Assembly (NCBI GenBank): GCA_025453975.1
Contig: JALOPI010000011.1
Location: forward strand, 1-64,000
Direction of reading: 5' to 3'
Length of the DNA stretch: 64,000 nt
From: Syntrophobacteraceae bacterium
GTDB taxonomy: Bacteria > Desulfobacterota > Syntrophobacteria > Syntrophobacterales > Syntrophobacteraceae
This document shows, one piece after another, positions 18,718 to 26,558 of the stretch. A program made the position numbers and the translations under genes. Under the pieces are notes generated by a model that saw only the letters and a program-made list of their open reading frames with translations, was not told the origin of the DNA and searched no databases. Numbering within the stretch: the stretch's first letter is position 1; the number at the start of each line of letters is the position of its first letter.

Positions 18718-19773
18718 TCAAGGCAGCCGGCATCGAAGCACCTCATAAGCCTCCGTGATCTGGATGAACTCCTCGTGCTCCCCTCCCCCGTCGGGGTGCA
18801 CCCGTTTGGCGATCTTCCGATAGCGCCGGGTCAGCTGCGTCCGGGTCATGCACCTGAATTCCTCCTCGGCGATCCTCAGAAGCAGCAGGGCATTCTCCAG
18901 CGGCATCGCCGCCCGAACGGCCAGCACCCTCCCATGGGCTCTTCGCCGATTCATGAACTCACGATAAAAAGATGGGTCGATTCGCTGGGCAACAAAGTCA
19001 TGGTCGAAGAAGAGGGTCACATACTTTCTCAGAAACGGATGAAGCGTCCCCGAGTCCCGATTCCCAACCCCCGCGAAGAATTCCCTGTCGCTGTTGAGGC
19101 GGCAGACTTCCTCCAGGAAGCACGCATCGAGCTTCTCCGGGTCCAGGGCAATGGGGTGGTCCTTGAGGAGGTGCCCCCGGAAGTAGCTCTCCAGGTGAAA
19201 AGCGGTGTAGAGGTAATTGCGAAGCTCGTGGGGACGCAGCTGGGATTCCATGCCCTCGATGATATGCTCCACCTCGTCCCGACTGCGCTTGAGAAGCACC
19301 CTCAGAAACTTCCATGGCCGGGCGTCCAGGTCGCCGCAGTCGATGCGGCCGAACTTGAGAAAATGCAGCCGGCGCTTATCGAACCCGTGCAGACCCAGGT
19401 GAAGCTCGGCCAGCTCATCATCCGTCACTCTCCGGCCCTGGCTCCCCCTGGCCGACGGCTGACGGTGAGCGAACATCTCCACGATCCGTCGGATGTCGCC
19501 GCGCAAGAAGGGCAGGAAGGCCCTTTCAAGCTCCTCGGCCGTGTAGACCACCCCGCCGTTCTCCAGGGCATCTTCCACCTCGGACTTGAAATAATACCCC
19601 CTTCCGCCCGGATACTCGATGACATCCCCCGGATCCGACCCCAGATCCAGCAGGTCTCTCGAGGTCCAGGAGCCATCCACCTGAATGGACTCTCTCAGGA
19701 CGTAACGCACTCCATCCGCCTGTCGAATGCATCTCACATACAACGTATCCACTCCGCTGCTGAAAACCGACAT
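18718..19773 (-). CDS. Uncharacterised protein with a C-terminal J-like domain
   Basis: 351 residues, ATG at 19773. The last ~60 residues look like a DnaJ domain: TRTQLTRRYRKIAKRVHPD (HPD at about 326-328), then EEFIQITEAYEVL. An HPD loop is what stimulates Hsp70 ATPase, so this is probably a DnaK co-chaperone with a specialised N-terminal region. The first ~285 residues are soluble, rich in Arg and Asp, and match nothing I recognise. The J domain is at the C-terminus, unlike true DnaJ. It stands alone, convergent with the mutase operon and upstream of no obvious partner. Confidence 0.7.
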   Translation of the reverse strand: MSVFSSGVDTLYVRCIRQADGVRYVLRESIQVDGSWTSRDLLDLGSDPGDVIEYPGGRGYYFKSEVEDALENGGVVYTAEELERAFLPFLRGDIRRIVEMFAHRQPSARGSQGRRVTDDELAELHLGLHGFDKRRLHFLKFGRIDCGDLDARPWKFLRVLLKRSRDEVEHIIEGMESQLRPHELRNYLYTAFHLESYFRGHLLKDHPIALDPEKLDACFLEEVCRLNSDREFFAGVGNRDSGTLHPFLRKYVTLFFDHDFVAQRIDPSFYREFMNRRRAHGRVLAVRAAMPLENALLLLRIAEEEFRCMTRTQLTRRYRKIAKRVHPDGGGEHEEFIQITEAYEVLRCRLP

Positions 19774-20000
19774 GAGAACGATGAAGAATCCGCGGCGCCC
19801 GCGCCCAATGCGGTTCCATCACGGCCCCCCCCGGTGCTTTTGATTCAGGATCGCGCCACATCCCCCTCTCCACCGTTAGGGCGGAGAGGAGGCCTCAATT
19901 CAACCTCATTGCCGAGCGCGCCTCTGGCCGAGGGAGAAGAATCGCCTTCAGACTATAACAAAGCATTGGATTATGGACAGGGGGTGGAGTGAGCGATGCC

Positions 20001-20036
20001 AAAAAGAAATGGCCCGGAGGATTGCTCCCCCGGGCC
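20001..20036 (-). terminator. Intrinsic terminator of the porin gene
   Basis: Read on the minus strand, GGCCCGGGGGAG pairs with CTCCGGGCC around a short loop and is followed by ATTTCTTTTT. It is 52 bp past the porin stop. The rest of the 314-bp gap 19774-20087 holds nothing recognisable. Confidence 0.85.
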
Positions 20037-20087
20037 GGACTTCAGCTGTGATCACGACCGAAGCCGTCGATCATCACTATTCAAACA

Positions 20088-21767
20088 TTAGAACGACCAC
20101 TTCAGCTGAGCGCCGAGCTCGAGAGCGTCGTCGTCGTCATCCTGGAGGCTGTAGGCATCGTCGGCGATGAGGTAGGCCGCTACGAGATCCAGCATGAGGC
20201 CGTCAACGATCTTCTGGCTGATGAAGAAGTTGAACTCGTGGCCGATGCTCGTGTCGAACTCCAGGTCCCCGGCGGTCAGAGGCACACCGAGAAAGTTGGG
20301 ATCGAAGTAAGCTCTCACGCGCTGCGATTCGGTCACATCGCCCAGGGCCGCGGGGCCGCTGCTCTTGAAGCCGGAGACCACGTCCTCGGACGTCGAGAAG
20401 TACCAGTAGCCGAAGCTCAGCTTCGTGCCGGGAAGCACCTGCCAGGCTGCGCCGACATTGATGGTCCACAGGTTGGTGGGGAACCCGTAGCCCCTCCACT
20501 GCAGATCCTCGTGAGCCGGGGCGTTGTTGTCGAAAATACCGCCACCCACGATTTCAGAGAAAGCCTTGGAGGTTGCCAGGGGATACGTGAACCAGGTAAT
20601 ATCCATCTTGGTGCGCGTTCCCTCCAGAGGCGTGGAGAACTGCTCCTTGATGTCCTCGGGGCCCGTGGTGTAGAAGCCACTGAGGTTGAAGGTCCAGGGA
20701 CCGCAGTAGTAAGCACCGCCGGCATCGATCATCCAGCCGGTGTAGTCGGACGTGACGGTGTTGTTGCCGGGGTTGTCCACCAGGAAGCCGCCCGCCGAAT
20801 TGAAGCGCTTGAAATCCACAGAGCCCAGGTTCTTGACGAAGGTCATGTAGGCGCTCCACACATCGTCCTTGTACTTGACCTGGAAGCCGAGGTCGACGAG
20901 GTTGTTCTGGCCCGCCTGCACGAAAGCGGCATCACCCGCCGGGGCGAAGCCGTTGTTGTTCAAACCGCTGGCATCCTGCAGAGCCCTCTGGAAGAAATTC
21001 CGGGGAAGCTCGTTGGCGAATATGCCCGTGCCAGTGTTCGGGAGGCGCCCGGGGATCGTCGAGAAACTGCCCGTCGATCCAACAGGAGTCTGAAGAGTAC
21101 CCGGATCGGCACTCACCGCGGTGTTGTGGCCGGCCTGGGCGAACACCACGAAAGAGGCGCTCCAGGGTGCGCACACATAATCCACATGCATGAAATAACT
21201 GTCGATGTTGTCCGCCGACTCGAACAGGTCGGCATTCTGGGCGGCGATGTAGCCCAGGCCGATCTTGTAGGCGTCGAGGGTGGTGTTGAGATAAGCGCCA
21301 GTGAAGTCATCGTCCACGATCCACTGATCCATGAAGACGAACTGCTGGGTACCCACCTTGGCGTTGAGGGGCATCATGCCGTTGGGAATGTTGAAATCGA
21401 TGTAGAGATTCTTGACCTCGACATCTTTCCCATCGGCGCCCACACGACCGGATGTGCCGGGACCGCCCCAGATCACGTCACCCACCTCGAAGCGGGTAAC
21501 GAGCTTCAGGTTCTCGCTGGCGGTGAAGTAGAAATAGAGGCGCAGCCGGTGATCGAAGCGATCCAGATCGTCATCCATCGCTCCCGTCACGCCATTCAGA
21601 GCCGTGCCCACCCCGTCGACCTGGGAGATCGGCGTGGTGAAATTGCTTTGAGCCATGTACCGCACGCGGAACTGGCCGCCGTAGCCAAACTCGACCTTTG
21701 CCATGGCCGGAGCGGCAATCGCCACTGCTGTCAGCAGGGCCACGAAAACCACGAGAAACTTTTTCAT
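20088..21767 (-). CDS. Large outer-membrane beta-barrel porin
   Basis: 559 residues from the ATG at 21767, preceded by GAGGAGGAAAGAG. A Sec signal peptide ends at about APAMA, residue 23. The mature protein starts FGYGGQFRVRYM and alternates polar and aromatic residues throughout, as in barrel strands. It ends in KWSF, and a C-terminal Phe is the BAM recognition signal. It resembles large deltaproteobacterial porins of roughly 500 residues. Substrate specificity cannot be read. It is monocistronic, with its own terminator and a long leader that shares sequence with the leader of the secreted-protein gene at 24407. It is probably highly expressed. Confidence 0.85.
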   Translation of the reverse strand: MKKFLVVFVALLTAVAIAAPAMAKVEFGYGGQFRVRYMAQSNFTTPISQVDGVGTALNGVTGAMDDDLDRFDHRLRLYFYFTASENLKLVTRFEVGDVIWGGPGTSGRVGADGKDVEVKNLYIDFNIPNGMMPLNAKVGTQQFVFMDQWIVDDDFTGAYLNTTLDAYKIGLGYIAAQNADLFESADNIDSYFMHVDYVCAPWSASFVVFAQAGHNTAVSADPGTLQTPVGSTGSFSTIPGRLPNTGTGIFANELPRNFFQRALQDASGLNNNGFAPAGDAAFVQAGQNNLVDLGFQVKYKDDVWSAYMTFVKNLGSVDFKRFNSAGGFLVDNPGNNTVTSDYTGWMIDAGGAYYCGPWTFNLSGFYTTGPEDIKEQFSTPLEGTRTKMDITWFTYPLATSKAFSEIVGGGIFDNNAPAHEDLQWRGYGFPTNLWTINVGAAWQVLPGTKLSFGYWYFSTSEDVVSGFKSSGPAALGDVTESQRVRAYFDPNFLGVPLTAGDLEFDTSIGHEFNFFISQKIVDGLMLDLVAAYLIADDAYSLQDDDDDALELGAQLKWSF

Positions 21768-21907
21768 CTCTTTCCTCCTCAATAGCTAACCCAAAACCTC
21801 TTTCCACAAATGCCATCTGCCCCGATGATCCGCATCACCTGTGGCCACCACCCCCTTTCGACTGTTCCTGAAGCGGTCAATATCTTGCCCCTTTTCCTCA
21901 TGTCTGC
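21768..21907 (-). other. Conserved 5' leader, copy A (candidate structured RNA)
   Basis: The transcribed region between the porin promoter and its ATG. Shared with copy B (24251-24406) in the same order: TGAGGA-AAGGGGCAA-AT, GAA(A)GGGGGTG, AGGTGAT, CATCGGGGC and, near the ribosome-binding site, AGGAAAGAG. GGTGAT and ATCATC (21824-21839) form a 6-bp hairpin with loop GCGG; copy B has an equivalent hairpin with loop CGAA. I know no described riboswitch with this core. Confidence 0.5.
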
Positions 21908-21937
21908 CGTCTACAGCAGGAGTCATGAGACTGTCAA
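21908..21937 (-). promoter_or_regulatory. Porin promoter, matching the promoter at 24221
   Basis: On the minus strand: AACTTTTTTTG, then TTGACA (21937-21932), an 18-bp spacer beginning GTC and ending CTGCTG, then TAGACG (21913-21908). The same layout with the same hexamers is found before the gene at 24407. The -35 is perfect; the -10 is unusual but conserved. Confidence 0.65.
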
Positions 21938-22177
21938 CAAAAAAAGTTATTGGAGCCCCCTAAAATCTTGTCGTGATCCTTACCTTCGTTGATGTTGCCG
22001 GGTGGGGTCGTTGAGCACCCCGTCTGCGCATGCCCATGGATTTTCCCATTTTCAAACCAGAGGGAATCCGATATTCTCAGTTTTCGAGCGAATCGCCCCC
22101 GGCGATCGTCTGTCATCTCTTGCCTCAACGAGGTGCCCGAAGGTTTTCGAGATCGGCCAAAAGGAGCGTCACCCACC

Positions 22178-23923
22178 ATGAAGATTTCCAAGTGTATCGT
22201 CACGTTTATCATTGTCTTGACATTTTTTACAGCCTGTCTTTCTTCCCGGGCTGCCGCGGCAACGGGCGGCACCGTGAAGAAGGTCGCCGTGCTGCCCTTC
22301 AACATGCACACGCCAAGCCAGCTCTCCTATCTTCAGGACGGCATTCGCGACATGCTGACCTCGCGCCTTTCACGCCAGGGGCAGGTTCAGGTTTTTGACA
22401 AGAGCGTCATCAACCAGGCCACGGCCGGCATCAAGTCGGACATTTCCCTCAACGACGCCCTGAGGATCGGAAAGAATCTCCACGCCGACTACGTCCTCTT
22501 CGGCAGCGTGACCTCCATGGGGCAGGCCGTCAGCATCGACGCCAAGATGGCCCCGGTGGCCGGAGACAGGGAGCCGGTGAATCTCTTCGCCCAGACCAAG
22601 ACCCTGGATGAAGTGATCCCCAAAATCAACCTCTTTGCCCAGGAGATCAACCAGAAGGTGTTCGGGCGAGGCCCTGACCCGGGCCTCGCCTCCGCCGGAG
22701 ATGAAGGGTCCAGCACGAGGAACCCCGAGCTCCTCCTCCCCGACTCCATGGCCAGCAGTGATCGGATTTCCTACCTTAACCCCAATTTCCTTGAGATCAC
22801 GCCCGAAGGATCCCTGGGGCAGCCCGGGCTCTGGAGAAGCCAGACTTTCGCCGGGGGAATCCTCGGCATGGATTTGGGTGATGTGGACGGGGACAAGCAG
22901 ATCGAGATCGTGACCATCACGCCCAACAAGGTCTTTGTCCATCGCAGGGAGGCCAACGGACTGCGCCTGCTGGCCACGCATGCAGGCCACATCATGGACA
23001 GCTTCGTGTGGGTTTCCGTGGTGGATACGAACCGTGACGGGATAGCCGAAATCTACGTGACCAACTTCCGGCGCGCCAACACGACACGCCCGCCAACCGG
23101 TAACAGCATTCTGGAGGACCAGGGCTTCACGGAGGGAATCTCCTCCTTCGGCCTCACACTGGCCAACAATAAACTGCAGCCCACCGCCAACCGGATCCCC
23201 TACTTTCTGAACGGGATCGATTTCCCTGGACGGGGAAAAGTTCTGCTGGGTCAAAAGCGTGGAGTTCTGACCGAGGGGCCCTTCGATTCCGACATCCTCG
23301 AGATTCAAATGATTGGAGCCTCCCTGAACCCGGGCTCTCCCGTCAGTCTCCCGGCACGCTGTAATGTATTCAATTTCGCCAGGGCCGACATCAACAGGGA
23401 TAACAGCGACGAGACCATCCTCATCGATCGTCAGAACGCCCTCGTGATCCTGAGTGCCTCGGGCGAGCAGCTGTGGAAGAGCGACAAGCTCTTTTCGGCC
23501 ACCACCAACACCTTCGAAGGCAAGGTCATCGACCGCCGCTACAACCAGGTGGAGCTCTACGCCATCCCCTCCCCCATCATCGTCACCGACCTCAACAAGG
23601 ACGGCATTCCCGAGATCGTGCTCAACCGCAACACAGACACCTCGGGTCGGTTCATGCCCAGCAGCATGCAGTACTTCGATCGCGGGGAGATCATCTCCCT
23701 TTCCTGGGACAACATGGGACTGGTGGAGAACTGGAAAACCCGTGAGATCAGCGGCATGGTGACCAGCCTCCGCGTGGGGGACCTCAGCAACGACGGCACT
23801 CCCGAGCTGGTGGCCAGCCTGGTTCTGGCCCGGGACTTCCTCAAGCTGTGGGAAGCCAAGAGCACCGTGTTCAGCTATGACCTGAACATCTCCAGGGCTC
23901 AGAGCGTTTCCAAGAAGCCTTAG
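22178..23923 (+). CDS. Exported VCBS/FG-GAP repeat protein
   Basis: 581 residues from the ATG at 22178 (AAGGAG upstream). The N-terminus is a signal peptide with a Cys at TACLSS that could be a lipobox. Residues ~35-165 look like a periplasmic CsgG/FlgO-like domain (KKVAVLPFNM, DGIRDMLTSRL, NLHADYVLFGSV). The C-terminal ~380 residues contain Asp-rich calcium-binding repeats of the FG-GAP/VCBS type, e.g. LGDVDGDKQIEI, VDTNRDGIAEIY, TDLNKDGIPEIV and GDLSNDGTPELV, probably folding as a beta-propeller. Likely an envelope or surface protein; partner unknown. It is divergent from the porin. Confidence 0.75.
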   Translation: MKISKCIVTFIIVLTFFTACLSSRAAAATGGTVKKVAVLPFNMHTPSQLSYLQDGIRDMLTSRLSRQGQVQVFDKSVINQATAGIKSDISLNDALRIGKNLHADYVLFGSVTSMGQAVSIDAKMAPVAGDREPVNLFAQTKTLDEVIPKINLFAQEINQKVFGRGPDPGLASAGDEGSSTRNPELLLPDSMASSDRISYLNPNFLEITPEGSLGQPGLWRSQTFAGGILGMDLGDVDGDKQIEIVTITPNKVFVHRREANGLRLLATHAGHIMDSFVWVSVVDTNRDGIAEIYVTNFRRANTTRPPTGNSILEDQGFTEGISSFGLTLANNKLQPTANRIPYFLNGIDFPGRGKVLLGQKRGVLTEGPFDSDILEIQMIGASLNPGSPVSLPARCNVFNFARADINRDNSDETILIDRQNALVILSASGEQLWKSDKLFSATTNTFEGKVIDRRYNQVELYAIPSPIIVTDLNKDGIPEIVLNRNTDTSGRFMPSSMQYFDRGEIISLSWDNMGLVENWKTREISGMVTSLRVGDLSNDGTPELVASLVLARDFLKLWEAKSTVFSYDLNISRAQSVSKKP

Positions 23924-23954
23924 CACTGCCGGGCGCGACCGACCTCCCAACTCC

Positions 23955-23986
23955 GCTGGCTCCAGAGCCTGCGCTTGGGAGCCAGC
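23955..23986 (+). terminator. Hairpin after the VCBS-repeat gene
   Basis: GCTGGCTCC (23955-23963) pairs with GGAGCCAGC (23978-23986), 32 bp after the stop. No T-run follows. Confidence 0.5.
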
Positions 23987-24220
23987 AGCCCGCCACAGCT
24001 CGGTCCCCGGCGGGTGACGTCAGCACGAGGGTATTTCCGTCCGCCATGTTATTTCGACCGGCGGCGGCAGTCCCTGTCCTGTCTCACTGAGCCCCGAGCC
24101 TCCAAGCCTGAGCCTCCACGATCCCAACAGCATGGCGCAGCAGCGTGGAGCAGGTTTTGCATCGCGGAGCCAGGTCGAGAAGGCCTTATGGATGCTGCTG
24201 TTTTGTGGCCAACTTTTTTA

Positions 24221-24250
24221 TTGACAGTCCTATTTAATCTACTGTAGACG
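24221..24250 (+). promoter_or_regulatory. Promoter of the secreted-protein gene, matching the porin promoter
   Basis: AACTTTTTTA, TTGACA (24221-24226), an 18-bp spacer beginning GTC and ending CTACTG, then TAGACG (24245-24250). Hexamers, spacing and the AACTTTTTT upstream tract are the same as for the porin (21908-21937). Confidence 0.65.
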
Positions 24251-24406
24251 GTTTACGTGAGGATAAGGGGCAAAATTCCAACCATTTGCGGCAGCTTGAA
24301 GGGGGTGATGCAGAAAGGTGATCGAAACCATCGGGGCTAGAGGGGTACATGGATCGAATTTCATGGTTGGCTGTTGAAGAGGAAAGAGACGAAGAGGAGA
24401 CATAAA
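24251..24406 (+). other. Conserved 5' leader, copy B (candidate structured RNA)
   Basis: The leader between the promoter at 24221 and the ATG at 24407. It shares ordered blocks with copy A: TGAGGA-AAGGGGCAA-AT, GAAGGGGGTG, AGGTGAT and CATCGGGGC. The hairpin GGTGAT-CGAA-ACCATC (24317-24332) sits at the matching position; one pair is a mismatch here. The homologous AGGAAAGAG block is followed by an extra ~20 nt with a second ribosome-binding site (GAGGAG) next to the start codon. Confidence 0.5.
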
Positions 24407-25180
24407 ATGAAGAAGAAGAATTTGGCGCTTGTTTTCGCGGTTCTCGCACTGGCTATCATCGCCGCGCCTCATGCAGCGTTTTCTCAGGTATCCAGCCTCA
24501 ACTACGGGGAAAGCCTCAGCGACAAAGTGGGCTGCGTGGCCGATCGTGACACCGGCGAGCTTTTCTGTGATCTGGTCCCCACCTACAAGACCAGCCTGCT
24601 GGGCACCCTCGTGCTTCCCAGGGAAGTCATCAGCGAGATCCTCGCAGCACCCGGCGGAGCCATCATCCTGATCACCCTGACGGGCACGGACCTGCTGGGC
24701 GGTCCCATCACGCTCGACATCTCCCCCGGCGCCTTCCCAGCGGCGACGTGCTTCAGCGCCGGAAGCAGGGTCTGCAAAGGGACCGCAACCATCACGGATG
24801 GGCTGACACCCGCGACCGTTCTCGAGACCTTCACCATCAACATGCGTGCAACGCCCAACACCCTCCGATTCACCCTCAAGTCGCAGATTCTCGATGCCCT
24901 GGAGGCAGGGCTCTTCGACCTGGGCTCGGCTCTGTTTGGGGCTCTTGCATTCACGCCCATCAATGAGCTCATCGATGCGGAAGTTTCGGTCACCACGGCC
25001 GATCCCCTCCAGCCCGAACAACTGCTCACGACTACTCTCGTGGCTAGAGGCGCCGCCGCCGCCGAGCGGCTGGTCACCGCCAGGGATGGGACCGAGCTTC
25101 CCTTGAACAGAGTCTTCTTCAAGGCTACGGGGCGTGGCGTTTTCGCAGCCCAGCTGCTTCCGGCAGTAGTGACTCAGTAG
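24407..25180 (+). CDS. Secreted protein of unknown function
   Basis: 257 residues from the ATG at 24407 (GAGGAG upstream). The signal peptide is clear, with a cleavage site near AAFSQ at about residue 26. The mature part is rich in Thr, Leu, Ala and Gly with beta-strand character. Four Cys (GCVAD, FCDLV, ATCFS, RVCKG) could form two disulfides in the periplasm. No family recognised. Its signal peptide resembles that of the porin and its promoter and leader are homologous, so the two are probably co-regulated. A strong terminator follows. Confidence 0.75.
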   Translation: MKKKNLALVFAVLALAIIAAPHAAFSQVSSLNYGESLSDKVGCVADRDTGELFCDLVPTYKTSLLGTLVLPREVISEILAAPGGAIILITLTGTDLLGGPITLDISPGAFPAATCFSAGSRVCKGTATITDGLTPATVLETFTINMRATPNTLRFTLKSQILDALEAGLFDLGSALFGALAFTPINELIDAEVSVTTADPLQPEQLLTTTLVARGAAAAERLVTARDGTELPLNRVFFKATGRGVFAAQLLPAVVTQ

Positions 25181-25212
25181 CACCCGGTTACAGCACCAAA
25201 TCTTCGGTAAAG

Positions 25213-25249
25213 AAAGGCCCCCGGGATTCTGGATCCCGGGGGCCTTTTT
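25213..25249. terminator. Strong bidirectional intrinsic terminator
   Basis: A perfect 15-bp stem, AAAGGCCCCCGGGAT (25213-25227) with ATCCCGGGGGCCTTT (25233-25247), loop TCTGG, then a T5 run on the plus strand. The reverse direction has TTTCTTT. It sits between convergent genes. Confidence 0.95.
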
Positions 25250-25295
25250 ATGTCCGTTTCCCGATGCCGAATTAGCCCAGGCTTGCTCTGCCGTT

Positions 25296-25706
25296 CTACA
25301 GCTCGTAATCTCCGTCCATGGTCAGGATGTATTCGCGGTCACGATCCCCCGATTTCACGGAAAACGTTCCGCCTCCCTTGATGGTTTTGAGCTTGCCCAT
25401 GCCCTTGTATATTCTCCAGGCTCCGTTGGTCGTCTTGGTGGCGGGATCCCGCGTCCCTTCATAGACGCTGCAGATGGAGCCGTCCTCGAAGTTCGTGATG
25501 GCGTAGCCCTTCATGGACCCGCTGCCGCGGGTGCGGTCATGGAAGGTGACGCTGCGCCGCGAGACAAACGGGCCGGCTATCCCGATCTGGTATTCGATGG
25601 GCTCCCCCTCCATCTCCACCAGCATGAGTGAATGATCGAACTCGTCATGCACATAAAGCATTTCCCGGCGAGTTACCATCAATCGATAGGTTGCTTTGCG
25701 CTTCAT
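25296..25706 (-). CDS. Small uncharacterised protein, possible eight-stranded barrel
   Basis: 136 residues from the ATG at 25706, which follows GAAGGAGGA. No signal peptide. The end of the protein has the pattern GMGKLKTIKGGGTFS...GDYEL, reminiscent of the allene-oxide-cyclase-like/DUF3224 barrels, where a G-x-F-x-x-I-x-G-x-G strand recurs. That resemblance is from memory of the pattern and is weak. It is cytosolic, monocistronic and divergent from the biotin transporter genes. Confidence 0.65.
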   Translation of the reverse strand: MKRKATYRLMVTRREMLYVHDEFDHSLMLVEMEGEPIEYQIGIAGPFVSRRSVTFHDRTRGSGSMKGYAITNFEDGSICSVYEGTRDPATKTTNGAWRIYKGMGKLKTIKGGGTFSVKSGDRDREYILTMDGDYEL

Positions 25707-25894
25707 AGAATCCTCCTTCTTGTTCCCATCAACGCCCAGCCCATGATCCCGCAATGCTTCCCGTGCCCTCGACTGGAGTGGAGACCCGAGCACACCCCCC
25801 TCCTATTAGCACAGAACTCCAGCCGATCGTAAGAAAAATCAGCCCCATCCCGCCCCGCCACACCCGTCCGACACACTGGGACCCGGGAATCCCC

Positions 25895-25923
25895 TTGACA
25901 CCCCATGAACACCTGGTTAACCT
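25895..25923 (+). promoter_or_regulatory. Possible promoter/operator of the biotin transporter operon
   Basis: TTGACA at 25895-25900, 17 bp, then TAACCT (25918-25923), a poor -10. It overlaps the palindrome GGTTAACC. A BirA-type operator is conceivable because GGTTAAC-like half-sites are typical, but I could not lay out a convincing pair of half-sites. Confidence 0.3.
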
Positions 25924-26009
25924 GGTTCAACGCAATGGATAACCAAGAGAAGACGACGCCGAAGCTGTCTTCACGGGTTCATCTTCAAACACCCCAAGGA
26001 ATGTATCCC

Positions 26010-26558
26010 ATGCCGCTCTGGATGCTCCATCGAATGGCACACACCTCGCTCATGGCTGCCCTCATAGCCGTCGGCGCACTCATTCACCTCCCCATGGGAC
26101 CCGTTCCCGTCGTCCTCCAGAATCTCTTCGTGCTCCTGGCCGGACTCCTCCTGGGAAGCCGCCACGGCCTGACCAGCGTCCTCCTCTATATGCTCATCGG
26201 TGCCATGGGATTTCCAGTCTTTGCCGGCGGCAAGGGCGGCATCGCCCACTTCCTGGGGCCAACGGGGGGCTACCTCCTGGGATTCGCGTCGGCCGCATTC
26301 GTCACGGGGCTCATCTCCGAGCGTTTCCCCCGGTCCACGGTGGCGGACAGCTGCGCGGTCCTCGCCGGATCCCTCCTCATTTACGCCGTGGGCATCCCCT
26401 GGCTCAAGGCGGTGACACAGATGACCTGGATCAAAGCCATCACCGTGGGCATGCTGCCGTTCCTTCCCGGTGACATCATCAAGGCCATCGCCGCCGTTCT
26501 CCTGGCTCGTCCCGCCCGCCTCATCCTGGCCAGACAGATCCGTGGGGCCGCCGCATGA
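26010..26558 (+). CDS. bioY: BioY, biotin-binding S component of an ECF transporter
   Basis: 182 residues from the ATG at 26010 (AAGGA nine bases upstream); longer starts at 25935 and 25905 are possible but lack a ribosome-binding site. BioY is recognised from AALIAVGALIHLPMGPVPVVLQN, the FAGGKGG loop and the hallmark GPTGGYL, with six hydrophobic segments. It binds biotin in the membrane and docks on the energising module encoded by the next two genes, with which it overlaps by 4 bp. No biotin synthesis genes are in the window, so the cell may depend on uptake, but this cannot be decided here. Confidence 0.93.
   Translation: MPLWMLHRMAHTSLMAALIAVGALIHLPMGPVPVVLQNLFVLLAGLLLGSRHGLTSVLLYMLIGAMGFPVFAGGKGGIAHFLGPTGGYLLGFASAAFVTGLISERFPRSTVADSCAVLAGSLLIYAVGIPWLKAVTQMTWIKAITVGMLPFLPGDIIKAIAAVLLARPARLILARQIRGAAA

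Noticed and set aside
24251-24340. c-di-GMP-I (GEMM) riboswitch in the shared leaders
   Set aside because: AGGGGCAA recalls the GEMM core, but the second conserved strand (GACGCAAAGCC) and the paired helices are absent.
25901-25935. BirA operator before bioY
   Set aside because: A GGTTAACC palindrome is present, but no convincing two half-sites with BirA spacing could be laid out.
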